A stretch of DNA of 64,000 nucleotides from Gnetum montanum (taxonomy: Eukaryota; Streptophyta; Gnetopsida; Gnetales; Gnetaceae). Where the stretch lies: assembly GCA_015680685.1 (NCBI GenBank), contig MNCI01020185.1, forward strand, positions 267,104-331,103, read 5' to 3'. The translations under genes and the position numbers were made by a program. Under the pieces are notes generated by a model. The model was not told the DNA's origin. It saw nothing but the letters and a program-made list of their open reading frames with translations, and did not search any database. This document shows, piece after piece, positions 1-10,421 of the stretch (within the stretch, counting starts at the first letter, position 1; every line of letters starts with the position of its first letter).

Positions 1-407
1 AATAAATAAACTAAGTGAATGCTGCAATGATGAAGTAATCTCGATCTTTATTGCCGGTCATGTGCGTGTCCAAGTACAGCACACTCGAATAAAGACACCG
101 TACAATCACATTCACCACACTGCGGGCAGACATGGGAAAATTCTAACTCTGGAGGGATCAAACTGCCAGAGCTTCGCTACACTAAAACTGGGATGGAAAT
201 GAGGGAGAGCCGCCTCTTATTTATAGAAATTGCGGCTGACTGCAATATCGCGTACGCAATATCGCGGCCCATGATACATCGCATACGCGATATCGCGGCC
301 CATGATACATCGCGACCCATGATACAACGTGGGTGCCTTATCGTGGATGCCTTATCATGGGTGCCTTAACGCGGCCGCCAGCACTATGAGCAATTCAGGT
401 CTCATCA
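1..407 (-). mobile_element. Partial LTR (gypsy-family LTR shared with elements A and B), cut by window edge
   Basis: This is the right part of an LTR of the family found six more times in the window. It ends in CTCATCA at 401-407, as the complete copies do. Read on the minus strand it has a TATA box (TATAAATA, the reverse of tatttata near 218-226) and an AATAAA polyadenylation motif near 46-52, so its sense is minus. The segment 240-380 is a run of GATATC-centred palindromes and short repeats typical of this family's U3. The beginning lies outside the window, so a solo LTR cannot be told from an element end. Confidence 0.8.
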
Positions 408-429
408 TAGGGTAAATGTGTTAAGGATC

Positions 430-660
430 AACTAGTAAGAGTAATTAAAGCTCTCCATGTACTTAAAAACAAATGCAAGACATTACGAATATGAGCCTAT
501 ATATTTAGAAAATAAAATTTTCAAACTATGATTTATCCTACTGTGTTATATGGGTATAATGTGTGGGGGCTAGGCCTTAGTGCAAAAAGTTGGTAAGTTA
601 TTGAAAGGGTGCAAAAGATTTTTTATTAGATAAATTTGAAGGTTAAGGCTCAAACATCAT
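430..660 (+). pseudogene. LINE reverse-transcriptase C-terminal remnant, part 1
   Basis: The plus-strand translation, with several in-frame stops, resembles the C-terminal part of plant LINE polyproteins. It contains a segment reading ALHVLKNKCKTLRI, then PTVLYGYNVWGLG, then IERVQKIF. This matches the usual order 'lysine/cysteine-rich stretch, YG.EVWG, VQ..FL' in these proteins. It is followed by a SINE-like insertion at 669, and the LINE frame seems to resume at about 960. Family assignment is by remembered pattern only. Confidence 0.5.
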
Positions 661-668
661 ATTCTAGC

Positions 669-836
669 AATGAGGTGTTAGCTTAGCAGTAAGACACTTC
701 ATTTGGAAGCTCCAAGTCATGCATGTGATTCTGGTGGATAATTCTAAGTTATATCAAGTTCTAATTGGACTATATATCTTGGGGTGTACTTATGTTTCAC
801 TTATTTTGAATTCCAACACCCCCCAAACATTGTATT
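669..836 (+). repeat. tRNA-derived SINE copy
   Basis: The head has an A-box-like TAGCTTAGCAG and a degenerate B-box-like GTGATTCTG about 45 bases later. A conserved tail of about 100 bases follows, ending near the run of C at 831-836. The same head and tail recur at 49530-50360, which makes this a dispersed family rather than a chance match. A T run follows at 841-850. Confidence 0.55.
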
Positions 837-959
837 CTATGTTTTTTTTTTGGAATGTGATCTCCTTCCCCTAGAAGCCAAAGCTCTTTGCCAATTTATT
901 ACTAATACTTTAAACCTTGCACAAATAAAATAACTCAAGTTCTCTAAAGTAATCTAGTA

Positions 960-1247
960 CAAAATAATAAGGCCAATACTTTCAAAGAAGATAAGACTTG
1001 GAATATCTCAGAGAAGGAGATGCAAAGTTGTCTTAGGCATATTCAAAAACTAGTTAAGCAATGGGTGTTGACAAAGTTATGGTTAAATGTAGAAGGAAAG
1101 AAAAATTATGCTTAGATCACATTAGATATGTAAATGAAGTTATTTAATATCTTACAACTAGTATCTCAATTAAAACTTGCAATTCTATTACCAAACTTTG
1201 TTTGAGTTTGCATCATCTAAGGATAGAAAGTGGAAGATGGATTTAGC
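960..1247 (+). pseudogene. LINE C-terminal remnant, part 2
   Basis: One frame reads open from 970 to about 1110 (KANTFKEDKTWNISEKEMQ and on). A second frame near 1160-1247 ends in CLSLHHLRIESGRW. The 'LR.S.H.L.IE.GRW' pattern just before a zinc-knuckle-like end is typical of the last part of plant LINE ORFs. Parts 1 and 2 appear to be one LINE split by the SINE at 669-836. The remnant is frame-shifted and non-functional. Confidence 0.4.
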
Positions 1248-1270
1248 TAGCAAAGGAAAAGTGTACATGT

Positions 1271-3180
1271 AGGTAGGGATCAAAATTGATAGGCTAGTTA
1301 ATAAATCTGTATGACAACTTGCATTGTACCATACATTTTAAAACTTACTAGAATGATGGCTTTATAAGGGATTTTTTTAACAATTGCATTGTATCTAAAA
1401 GACATTTAAATTTTTGAATTTTTTTAACAAGCAAAATGCCCTTTGACAGCGTCAAATTTGAACCTTACATGTAGGTTATGTAGGTTTGGAGCCCTTAGTC
1501 TAAGTAACATATTTTTCTTAGTTACCATATAACTAAACATTTGAGGCAAAAATATAATATTACTATCAAAAGTTAGCATACTTTATTTTTGTTGCATTTA
1601 GTGAGGATTAGCTACTTTGTTGAGTTAGTATTTGTTTTTAATGACATGAAGTTTATGGTTGTTCAATAGATCCTTTGGGTCTATAGATCAATTTTATAAT
1701 ATTAAACTTGAGCAAATCAGGAAAAAATAATTTTTACCTACTAAAGTCTTCTAAAACCCTCTTGGATCTATCAACTCACACTAGTTTTCAAATTCCTTTT
1801 ACAAAAATGTTTTCGTCCATAACTCCATGTTGCCTATTGGAATCAAATCTATCACTTGGGTTTTCCATGCCACTACTCTTACTAATATGCAAATACCTCA
1901 TTGTCCATTAGTTTGATAGCATTGCAATGTTTTAGTTACATGGAAAAAGGTTTTTTTTTTTATTATAAAAAAAAAACAAGAAGGAAAAAAGAGTATACAT
2001 ATGAATAATCACTTGATTGTCTAGTAAATCCTATGGGTTTTTGAATGTAATAAGGCTTCAACTTGAACTTCAAAATTTGTTGATTATTTTAAATATAAAG
2101 AGCGGACAAATAAAACGAAGCATAATTAAGAGCGATTAATGTTATTGAAGAATTGATGTTTTTGAAAAATGAGAATGAGTTGTTTCATTTATATTTAAAT
2201 GTAGAAATACGGTGGATAAACACCAGCGAGTCAGACATCGGTATTCGCTCTCTTCGTTACTCGAGTATCTACTCTGGCTTTCCATTGGCATGTCGGTGTT
2301 AAGCAAATAGGTTACATCTAATCCCATTTGCACAGCCGGTAAAACCCAAGAAATGAATACATCATTAACCCGTAGAAAATATACGAAATGAATGCATCTC
2401 ATGAAACCCACATGGTGATCATTACAAATACGAAATAGTAAATAAATGTAGGCTTAAAAAAAAAAACTCCCGTCCATCCCAACGTAACCAAAATGTTATT
2501 TGAAAGGAGTTGTCCTTCACATGCAATATGAACCATTGACATTGGTTGGTACACTGGGATTCATGCATGCATTGCCAAAGTCCAACCTTTGATTCAAAGC
2601 ACAAATGTGAAAGGCTAAAAAGGAAAACAAAAATAGTTCGTGGAACAGCAGCCCACCCACAACCATAAACTTTTTTGTTTATGTGGTGCCAAAAAAGGTG
2701 TGGGTGTGAAAGTGTGAAGAATAGGAGCTTCAAGCTCACTAGTCCAAGTCTCTGACCCCTTTCTGACTTGACCCTCCTTTTGCAGGAATAGAAGAAAAAG
2801 AGTGAGTAAGCCTTACTCCTCATCTTTACTCCCTCATTCCTCCTCCATTCCACTCCACTCAACTCTTACTTTTGTGGCATGCCAAGAAACAAACAATTTT
2901 GGAGGCCAAAAGACTTTCCCCCCATGGCATTTAAAAACCCAACATGACCATTCAAAGTACACTTTCCACATGGTAAACCCCATTTCTTCAGACCAATGAA
3001 ATGCCCCCAAAAAAGAAAAAACTATAGAAATCCATAGTTGCTCATTAAAAAACATTAAAACCGTGGGAAAAAAATGGGAGAGAAATAGGTAATATGACTT
3101 TATTAGTATATATATACATAGATAGATACTTCACATCTATGATTGTGATGCTCAATATATTATGCATCTAAGGTTCGGAA
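1271..3180. other. AT-rich intergenic stretch, no gene seen
   Basis: There are no long ORFs and no recognisable domain. A T run and an A run lie around 1950-1980, and a few short ORFs near 2142-3055 have no recognisable similarity. I see nothing else. Confidence 0.5.
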
Positions 3181-3281
3181 GCTCACATGGTCGACACTGA
3201 GCAGGAAAATATTTTGTACAAATGTGGGGGACGTGATGGACCGATAGCGACGGCCCAGCCTCTTCAAGGGAACAGCCCCGG

Positions 3282-3289
3282 CCACGTGG
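3282..3289. promoter_or_regulatory. G-box (CCACGTGG)
   Basis: This is a perfect 8-bp ACGT palindrome, the core bound by plant bZIP/bHLH factors. A second identical copy lies at 3763-3770. Both are in the CpG-rich region upstream of the HD-Zip gene. That they function here is inference. Confidence 0.4.
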
Positions 3290-3762
3290 AAAAGCATAAC
3301 CACGCTTCAAAGAGAAGTTTCCGCGCAAATGCGGGCCCCACCATCCAAACTGAAAAAAAATGTTGGACCGGGCCCACCACCAGCCACGGACACAAGGGCG
3401 AGCGGGCGGGCGGGCTGGCTGGCGGGCGGGCGTGCGTTACAAGTGACCGACCCGGGCAGCCGGGCAGGGCAGCCCAGCTCTCCAATGCCATGCCATGCCA
3501 TGCCATGCATGGCCCACCACCACTACCTCCATCATTATCATCATCATCGGGGACGGGCCCCACCACCTCAAGGGCGGGCAGGCGGGCCGGGCCGGGCCGG
3601 GCCATTTTTTCGATAAAAGAAAAAGACGGGGAAAAGGAATTTATGGCCACTGAAGCAAAGGTCTGCACCTCCTCGGAAAATATAATAATACTAATAATAA
3701 TAATAAAACAAGTCGTCGGCGGCGGCGGCGTTAGCGTGAAAGAAAGCCAGCGCTGCTGGGGG

Positions 3763-3770
3763 CCACGTGG
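3763..3770. promoter_or_regulatory. G-box (CCACGTGG), second copy
   Basis: Identical to the motif at 3282-3289 and about 480 bp further downstream, in the same CpG-rich region. Paired G-boxes are common in plant promoters. No functional proof is possible from sequence alone. Confidence 0.4.
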
Positions 3771-4297
3771 CAGAAGAATAAAAAGAAATAAATCTTTTTA
3801 TTGCCACTTCCGAGGCATTTAATTTGATGCTCCCGTAGCGCCTTCTTGCCGGTTTAAATTTTCTTTTCGGTCCTTTTTTGGTTGCAAGGCGTTTATTTTT
3901 GGCTGGCTGGCTGCCATTTCGTATTCCTCGGCCTGTTCGACTGCCCTGGCCAGCGGCCATAAATATTTCGGGGTCGTTCTTTTGTACGCCAGTCGGTCGT
4001 TAGTCGCAGCAGCGGAGTTTTCGGTTTTCGAAGGTCGGGAGCTCGAATCTCGGTGGCGGAATTTTTTTGCCATACGCGCGGAGGCGCTGCTGCAGAGCGA
4101 ACAATACTAAAATCAGAATATAAGGGGGAAGGGGAAGAGCAAGAGCAAGAGGAGGTGCTAGTGCTACCCTGCTACTGCCTCTGCCTCTGCGTCTGCCTCT
4201 GCCTCGGGGGGAGGGCCAGGGCTTCCCCCAGTCTGGCACTTGCTTTTTTTTAGCGCGTATATAGTATTCGTATCTGCGGCAGCTGCTGCTGCTGATT

Positions 4298-4420
4298 ATG
4301 CGTCTGGTTTTGGTTTTTGCTATTCTTGCTGTTGCTGCTGCCTGCGGTGATAAGGCGCATTCAGTGATTGGCTCCTCTTCGTTTATTCGCTTGCAGCGAC
4401 GCTCTGCCTTGTCGTGCTAG
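4298..4420 (+). other. Possible upstream ORF, 40 codons
   Basis: ATG at 4298 opens a 40-codon frame ending in TAG at 4418-4420. It starts MRLVLVFAILAVAAACG, a hydrophobic signal-peptide-like run. It lies just downstream of the TATATA at 4257-4263. It would be in the leader only if transcription starts there. It could be chance, since the region is (CTG)n-like and biased to hydrophobic codons. Confidence 0.2.
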
Positions 4421-4823
4421 CTCTAGTGCTGTTTCCCCTGCTCCTGCTGCTTCTTCTTGCATTTGTGGAGTGTGGAGTGGAGGTTTGCGTGAAAGAAAGG
4501 ATGAAAAGGAATGTTTTGGGAGTTTAAGGAGGACATGGTTTGATTCCGTTTTGTAGTAGTAGTAGTAGTAGCAGCAATCATTGCGGATTGCGGAGACTCT
4601 CTCCTCTCTCGGAGGAAGCGATTTGAAGGCAGGCGCGCAACGCGTCGCTGCTGCGGCCGCTGTCGCTGCCGCTGCCGCTGCTGGTGGTGCTTCTGGTTCT
4701 CATTCCCGCGTTGCTCGTATCATCATCATCATCATCATCATCATCCAAGAACATCCGTTGATTCAGAGCTTTGAGGCTTATAAAGGGCACAGGAGTGGCC
4801 GCGTCGTGGAGTTTCGGCGTCAA

Positions 4824-4888
4824 ATGCTGGTGTTGTGTTCTGTTTCCGCATGACGACGCTGCCACCGGCTCGTTTCCGACACGGCTGA
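4824..4888 (+). promoter_or_regulatory. Two overlapping short uORFs (ATGA overlap)
   Basis: A 9-codon uORF (4824-4853) ends in TGA that overlaps the ATG of the next uORF (4850-4888, 12 codons) through the shared bases ATGA. Both lie downstream of the candidate TATA at 4778 and upstream of the HD-Zip start. They would lower or regulate translation if transcribed. Confidence 0.3.
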
Positions 4889-4988
4889 TTGCAGCCGTGA
4901 CGAGGGATTTGAAAGAGCAGCAGGAGTGGAGAAGTTCTGGAAGGAAGCTGAAGACGTTCCGGAAGCTTGGTTCTCTCTGTGTGTGTGT

Positions 4989-4994
4989 ATGTGA
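4989..4994 (+). promoter_or_regulatory. Minimal start-stop uORF (ATG TGA)
   Basis: An ATG is followed directly by TGA in the leader, 110 bp before the main start codon. Start-stop elements of this kind are known in plants to stall ribosomes (for example AUG-stop uORFs in boron-responsive transcripts). Whether this one is used is unknown. Confidence 0.3.
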
Positions 4995-5103
4995 GGGATA
5001 CTTTGATTTTGGCGAGGGTTAGGGTTTGAGCTGGTGCGGAGTTTTGCGTTTGTGTGTGTGTGTTTGAGGTTTGTGCAAGTAGAGAGAATAGTGTGTTTCG
5101 GCC

Positions 5104-8100
5104 ATGCCTGTCACCAGCAGCAGCAGCAGCAGCCGCGAGAGAGGGTGTGAGCGGGAGCGCGGCGATGGCAAAGGCGATCAGCAGGGCAAGTACGTGCGTT
5201 ATACGGCGGAGCAAGTTGAGGCGCTGGAGCGGCTCTATCATGATTGCCCTAAGCCGAGCTCGCTGCGGCGGCAGCAGCTCATCCGTGAGTGTCCTATTCT
5301 GTCCAACATCGAGCCGAAGCAGATCAAAGTTTGGTTCCAGAACCGCAGGTACGGTGGCGACTCGAAATGAAATGAGATAGGATGTGGTTTTCCAGTATGC
5401 CTCGAGGTTTGTTAGGGTTTGGTGAAGAGTGAAGGATGTGAGCGTGATGTTTGTTTGTGTGCATTTTCTTGTTTGTTAGGGTTTGGTGCCGCTCTATTGA
5501 TGTTTTGGTTATGGTTTGGTGAGAATTTCTTAGCTCAAAGATTTCATAGGTGTTGCAGATTTCTTTTCAAAGGCTTGGTTCGGCTGCGTTATCCGCTGTC
5601 CCGGTCGTTTTAAGTGGATTTTGTTGCTTGAGATGATTTGTAGATGTTGAGGTATGGTTTTTTTGATGTTTCGTTGTGGATTTGGTTTTGTAGATGCCGG
5701 GAGAAGCAGAGAAAGGAGGCGTCCAGGCTGCAGGCGGTGAACAGAAAGCTTACGGCGATGAATAAGCTGCTTATGGAGGAAAATGATCGCCTGCAGAAGC
5801 AAGTCTCGCAGCTTATTTACGAGAACGGCTGCTTTCGCCAGCAGCTTCACAATGTAAAAATTTATTTCATCTCAGAATCTAAGCACCCAAATTGTAGCAT
5901 AGAAAACGCTTCAGGATGGATGCTTGGATGCTTCAAGCGTCAAGCTTTATCTTTAGCATAGAAAGCGAAGGCGTTTGGCTTCAGGAAAGACCAATGGATT
6001 ATTAATAACGTTTTGTTTGGTTAATCGGAATTGGAATGGGCGTCATGCAGGCTCCTGTGGCGGCGGCTGACAACAATAGCTGCGAATCTGCGGTTACGAG
6101 CAGTCAGCAGCAACAGCAGCAGCAGGAGGCGGCTCGGCAGACCGCAAGAGACGCCACGCCTGCAGGGTATGCGTCAAGTTTTATCCTAATTTTTCTCTTC
6201 GCTTGATATTTCTTGGAGATGGTAGTGGTGGGAATGTTTCGTCGGACAGATGAAAGGTTTGGGGGTTCGCTTGATGCGTTATTGACGGAAGGAATTGCGG
6301 GTTGTATTTGGTGCGTTTTGAATGGCAAAGATAGTGCGTTATTCTGTCTGTGTGGTTCATGCCTAGATTCTTGCCGACATAGGGTTCAGTTCTGCCAGTT
6401 ACCCAACCTTTAGTTTTTATCAAACGCATTTGGTTCTTGCAGTACTCCCGGATGAAATTAGACTGTTAGATATATTCGCTGATACTGCAGATGCAAGTTG
6501 AGTGGTTATTAATTTATATCCCTAAACCATATTATCATTTCATGCTTATGATGCCAGTTGTTTCATTGCTTATGCTAATGATGAGTAGAATAAGTAATCA
6601 ATGCTGGGCCTGAAGTTCTAGGTTGCGAGTTCAAATCTCGTTGCAAAGGTTCTCACCGACTGGGTGGATGTGCGTTTCTGAGTTAAGATGTTTGGTTCCG
6701 AACCTTTTATGAATCTGGGATATAGTTCAGAACTTATGGAAGTTTACGATACTCGGCTTGAAAATTACTGAACACCTCGCGATTAATTATGAGGTCTTAG
6801 GACACAGCTATTAAATTGGTGACAGAGTTAATGAGTTGATTCTCTTTAATTCTGGCGACTCTTGTTATGCAGGCTCCTTTCTATTGCAGAGGAGACTTTA
6901 AAGGAGTTTCTCTCTAAGGCAAAAGGAAATGCCGTTGATTGGATCCAGATGCCTGGGATGAAGGTGATGGTTGCTTCCGACATTCATGTCTTAATATCTT
7001 GTTTAAAAAATTTTATATCATAATTTTTGGAAGATCAATATCTTACAAAAACGTATTGGGCATGGTTTTGTTCAGCCTGGTCCGGATGCTATTGGAATTG
7101 TGAACATTTCACATGGCTGTACTGGTGTAGCTGCAAGGGTTTGCGCACTTGTGGGTATGGAACCAACAAAGGTAAATCATGCCCCATTTTACTTCTGCGT
7201 GTTAAGTACTTTGGTTCTGAAAGTAGACTTTGATTAAGGGTATTGAATGTTTAATTCAGGTCGTTGAGGTGTTGAAAGATCGTTCACAGTGGCTTAGAGA
7301 TTGCCGTTGCCTTGACGTGCTTACCGCATTCTCCACTGGCAATGGGGGAACAATTGAACTTCTATATACACAGGTGAACCATCATTGAAATCATAGGCGC
7401 GATGCTTTCTATCTGCGTTGAATAGAGGGTTAAATTGATTTCAAACTGATTAAATATTAATTGATGGCGTTCTTGCAGATGTATGCTCTAACGACATTGG
7501 CCGCAGCCCGAGATTTCTTCACTCTTAGATACACGTCTGTGCTGGAAGATGGTAGTCTTGTGGTATGTTAAACTGATTTCAATGTATTTCATTTTTACAA
7601 GCGTACCCTTAAATGCGTTTTTGGCTTATAGACTATAGAACAAAATTGGTGCTGATAAAAATCTCCCGATCTTAGGTTTGCGAGAAATCGCTTAGTGGAG
7701 GACAAGGAGGAATGACCATTCCCTCTGTTCAGCACTTTGTGAGAGCTGGAATGATGTCAAGTGGCTACCTGGTTCGGCCCTGTGATGGTGGAGGTTCTTT
7801 AATCCACATTGTGGATCACCTTGATCTAGAGGTACGACAAAATATGCGGGGATTTATTACATTTCTATCGTTTGCAATGTGATTTCCTGGGTTTAACTCT
7901 TTGCCGCGGAAAATATGCACAGCCATGGAGTGTACCTGAGGTTTTACGTCCATTGTACGAATCATCTGTAGTTCTTGCGCAGAGGGTTACAATGGCGGTA
8001 TGTACTTGTCCTGTAGAGTTTATTAATTGTATTTATCGTGTTCTTCCTTTGTGTTTGGGAAAGATTCGATATAACTGATTCATTTTCTCCAAAATAGGCT

Positions 8101-10421
8101 TTGCGTCATTTGCGTCAAATATCACAAGAGGTATCCTCTGATGTGGTTCTTGGATGGGGAAGGCAGCCTGCGGCGTTGCGGACTTTCAGCCAAAGATTAT
8201 GCAAGTAAGCTAGCATTTTTTTGACAAACATAAAGGCAGACTGTCCCATTTTGTTGAGTTTGCTGACTGTCTATCAAACCTTGCAGGGGATTCAATGAGG
8301 CGGTTAATGGGTTCCCTGATGATGGGTGGTCGTTAATGGCGAGTGACGGAGTTGATGATGTGACAATTCTTGTCAATTCTTCTCCAAGTAAGGTTCTGGG
8401 TTTGCAGGTGCCTTCAACGGATGGATTTCCTGCACTCTGCGAGGGTGTACTCTGTGCTAAAGCATCAATGTTATTACAGGTATGAACGTAGCGTCCTTAT
8501 CTTACTCTTCTCGAACAATACTGCAGTAAATGTTTTGTTTGATTCGAGCAATACTGAATACTTATGAATCGAACAGTGTTGCAGTAAATGTTCTGTTTGG
8601 TCCATGTAATACTGAATGCTTATGAATTTAAATTTACTGTGGCGAAATGTTTTAGAATATTGCTCCTGCCTTGCTTGTTCGTTTCCTGAGAGCACACCGA
8701 TCAGAATGGGCAGAGAGCAACGTTGATGCCTACTCAGCGGCATCTTTGAAGACAGGTCCTTGCCCTATTCCGTCTTCTCGGATGGGAGGTGGTCAGGTCA
8801 TTTTGCCATTAGCCCACACAGTTGAAAATGAGGAGGTAAATCTACTAGTGTGATTTATTTACTGTTACCTCAGCTTTGCCATGAGTCAATTCTTAAGTTG
8901 CTATGTAGTTTCGAATGTGATGTGCCGCATTAATGGTCATTCTTGCTTTAGTTTCTGGAGGTCATCAGGCTAGAAAGTGGTGGACTGACACAAGAAGAGG
9001 CTTTGCTACCCAGGGACGTTTTCCTATTGCAGGTAATGACAATTCTTTTATCAGTTACTAAGGTGTGACTTTCTGGTAACAATGGTAACTGATTATTTTC
9101 TACGTTTTAGCAGTTGTGCAGTGGTACGGATGAGAATGCAGCAGGAGCATGTGCTGAGCTTGTATTTGCTCCAATTGATGCCTCATTGGCAGATAATTCT
9201 CCTCTTTTGCCTTCTGGTTTCAGGGTTATTCCACTAGACCCAGGAATGGTATGTCGCTGCCGCGAATCTCGGCTATTTAAATTGGTTTTGCTTTTCTGGT
9301 CTTGACCTTCCATTGACAACTACTAAACAACTTATGCCATGCAGGATCAATCTAGTCCTAACCACACCCTGGATCTTGCGTCAACCCTTGAGATAGGATC
9401 CACAGGAACCAAAGCATCTTCGGACTATGATGGCAACTCCAACATAAGATCTGTCTTGATTATTGCGTTTCAATTCACATTTGAAAACCACTTGCGAGAA
9501 CATGTTGCATCAATGGCTCGCCAATATGTACGTAGCGTTGTTGCTTCGGTGCAGAGGGCTGCCATGGTCCTAGCTCCGACCAGGTTAGGATCCCACCTTG
9601 GGTTAAGGCCTTTACCGGGTACCCCGGAGGCGCTTACGCTTGCCCGCTGGATTTGCCAAAGCTACAGGTAAATCAAATATGAACCAAGTTTGTGAGTCAT
9701 CATTCAACGCATTTAGGACTACTTGAATCTGATAATGATTTGGTAACTTAAACAATGCTTATTTCTGTCTTTCTAGGTTCCACTTGGGGGTTGAATTGTT
9801 TCGACCTAGTTCAGAAGTCGGAGACTCCTTGCTGAAAACGCTGTGGCATCATTCTGATGCTATATTGTGCTGCTCATTGACAGTATGTTTGGATTAAAAA
9901 GCATATTTTGTTCTACACTCGGAAATGAAAACAGTCCCGCGAACTCATAATTTCCATATTTTTATTCTTTTTGTTTATTAACTTTGTCATTGTTTATTGC
10001 ATTTGTGGGTGCTGCAGTCAATGCCTGTTTTCACCTTTGCAAACCAGTCTGGCCTTGATATGCTGGAGACCACCTTGGTCGCTTTGCAAGACATTTCCCT
10101 AGAAAAGATTCTGGATGAAAATGGACGCAAGAGTCTATGCTCAGATTTTGCCCAAATAATGCAGCAGGTGGTTGTTTCGCTCGAAAATACGACCTTATTC
10201 CATTCAAGCACCTCATCAGTTACCACCCTGTTTGTACTAATCTCGGAAATTTTGGGCATTTTGATTGCATGCAGGGATATGCGCATCTGTCTGCAGGAGT
10301 ATGTTTGTCAAGCATGGGAAGGCCTGTTTCATATGATAGGGCAATTGCTTGGAAGGTACTGAACGAGGAAGAAACTCCACACTGCATTGCATTCATGTTT
10401 TTGAATTGGTCTTTTGCATGA
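5104..10421 (+). CDS. Class III HD-Zip transcription factor (HD, leucine zipper, START, MEKHLA), 18 exons, 852 aa
   Basis: Nuclear DNA-binding regulator of the REVOLUTA/PHABULOSA family, which sets shoot meristem, leaf polarity and vascular pattern. Exons: 5104-5348, 5694-5853, 6051-6166, 6873-6963, 7076-7171, 7260-7373, 7479-7562, 7676-7831, 7923-7997, 8098-8204, 8287-8479, 8656-8835, 8952-9032, 9114-9248, 9345-9667, 9777-9882, 10018-10167, 10275-10421. All junctions are GT-AG and keep frame; the total is 853 codons with stop, the usual length. The homeodomain (about 29-90) has the recognition helix VWFQNRRCREKQRKEASRL. A leucine zipper follows to about 135, a START domain at about 175-390 and MEKHLA at about 705-851, ending in MFLNWSFA. 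Start chosen at ATG 5104 because TAG lies in frame 15 bases upstream. The linker has Gln7 (154-160) and the N-terminus Ser6. No lesion seen; subclass not assigned. Confidence 0.95.
6590..6720 (+). repeat. Possible tRNA-derived SINE fragment in HD-Zip intron 3
   Basis: The bases gagttcaaatctcg near 6629-6642 look like a tRNA B-box, and the stretch has no exon signal. It lies inside the 706-bp third intron, the longest of the gene. No second copy is obvious in the window apart from a similar B-box-like motif near 4032-4046, so the call is weak. Confidence 0.2.
6953..7085 (+). promoter_or_regulatory. miR165/166 target site, split by intron 4
   Basis: The last 11 bases of exon 4 (CTGGGATGAAG, 6953-6963) join the first 10 of exon 5 (CCTGGTCCGG, 7076-7085) to make a 21-nt site. 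It encodes part of PGMKPGP at the start of the START domain. It is nearly complementary to miR166, with mismatches toward the 5' end of the site. The site exists only in spliced RNA. The same intron position is known in Arabidopsis HD-Zip III genes. Confidence 0.93.

Larger units (their letters stand above)
3181..5103 (+). promoter_or_regulatory. GC/CpG-rich upstream region and leader of the HD-Zip III gene
   Basis: Composition changes sharply from AT-rich flank to GC-rich DNA with many CpGs, which are scarce in the surrounding transposons. It includes GGGC-rich runs (3395-3440, 3575-3605), CCATG repeats (3485-3510), (GTA)n at 4553-4571, (ATC)n at 4719-4745 and (GT)n at 5049-5062. Candidate core promoter motifs are a TATATA at 4257-4263 and TTATAAAG at 4778-4785. 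The transcription start cannot be fixed from sequence. The last in-frame stop before the start codon is TAG at 5089-5091. Confidence 0.6.

Noticed and set aside
240-380. CRISPR-like array of spaced repeats in the LTR
   Set aside because: Units are short palindromes of uneven spacing in a plant LTR U3, with no direct repeats of 25-35 bp.
3187-3822. 211-codon ORF and opposite-strand ORFs in the GC-rich upstream region
   Set aside because: Low-complexity Gly/Arg/Pro content from GGGC repeats, long ORFs on both strands, no domain. Best seen as promoter DNA.
4030-4046. tRNA B-box-like 'gagctcgaatctcgg' as a tRNA gene
   Set aside because: No acceptor stem or A box at proper spacing could be found.
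5054-5380. 108-codon open frame overlapping HD-Zip exon 1
   Set aside because: It opens at GTG, not ATG, and is a shifted shadow of exon 1.
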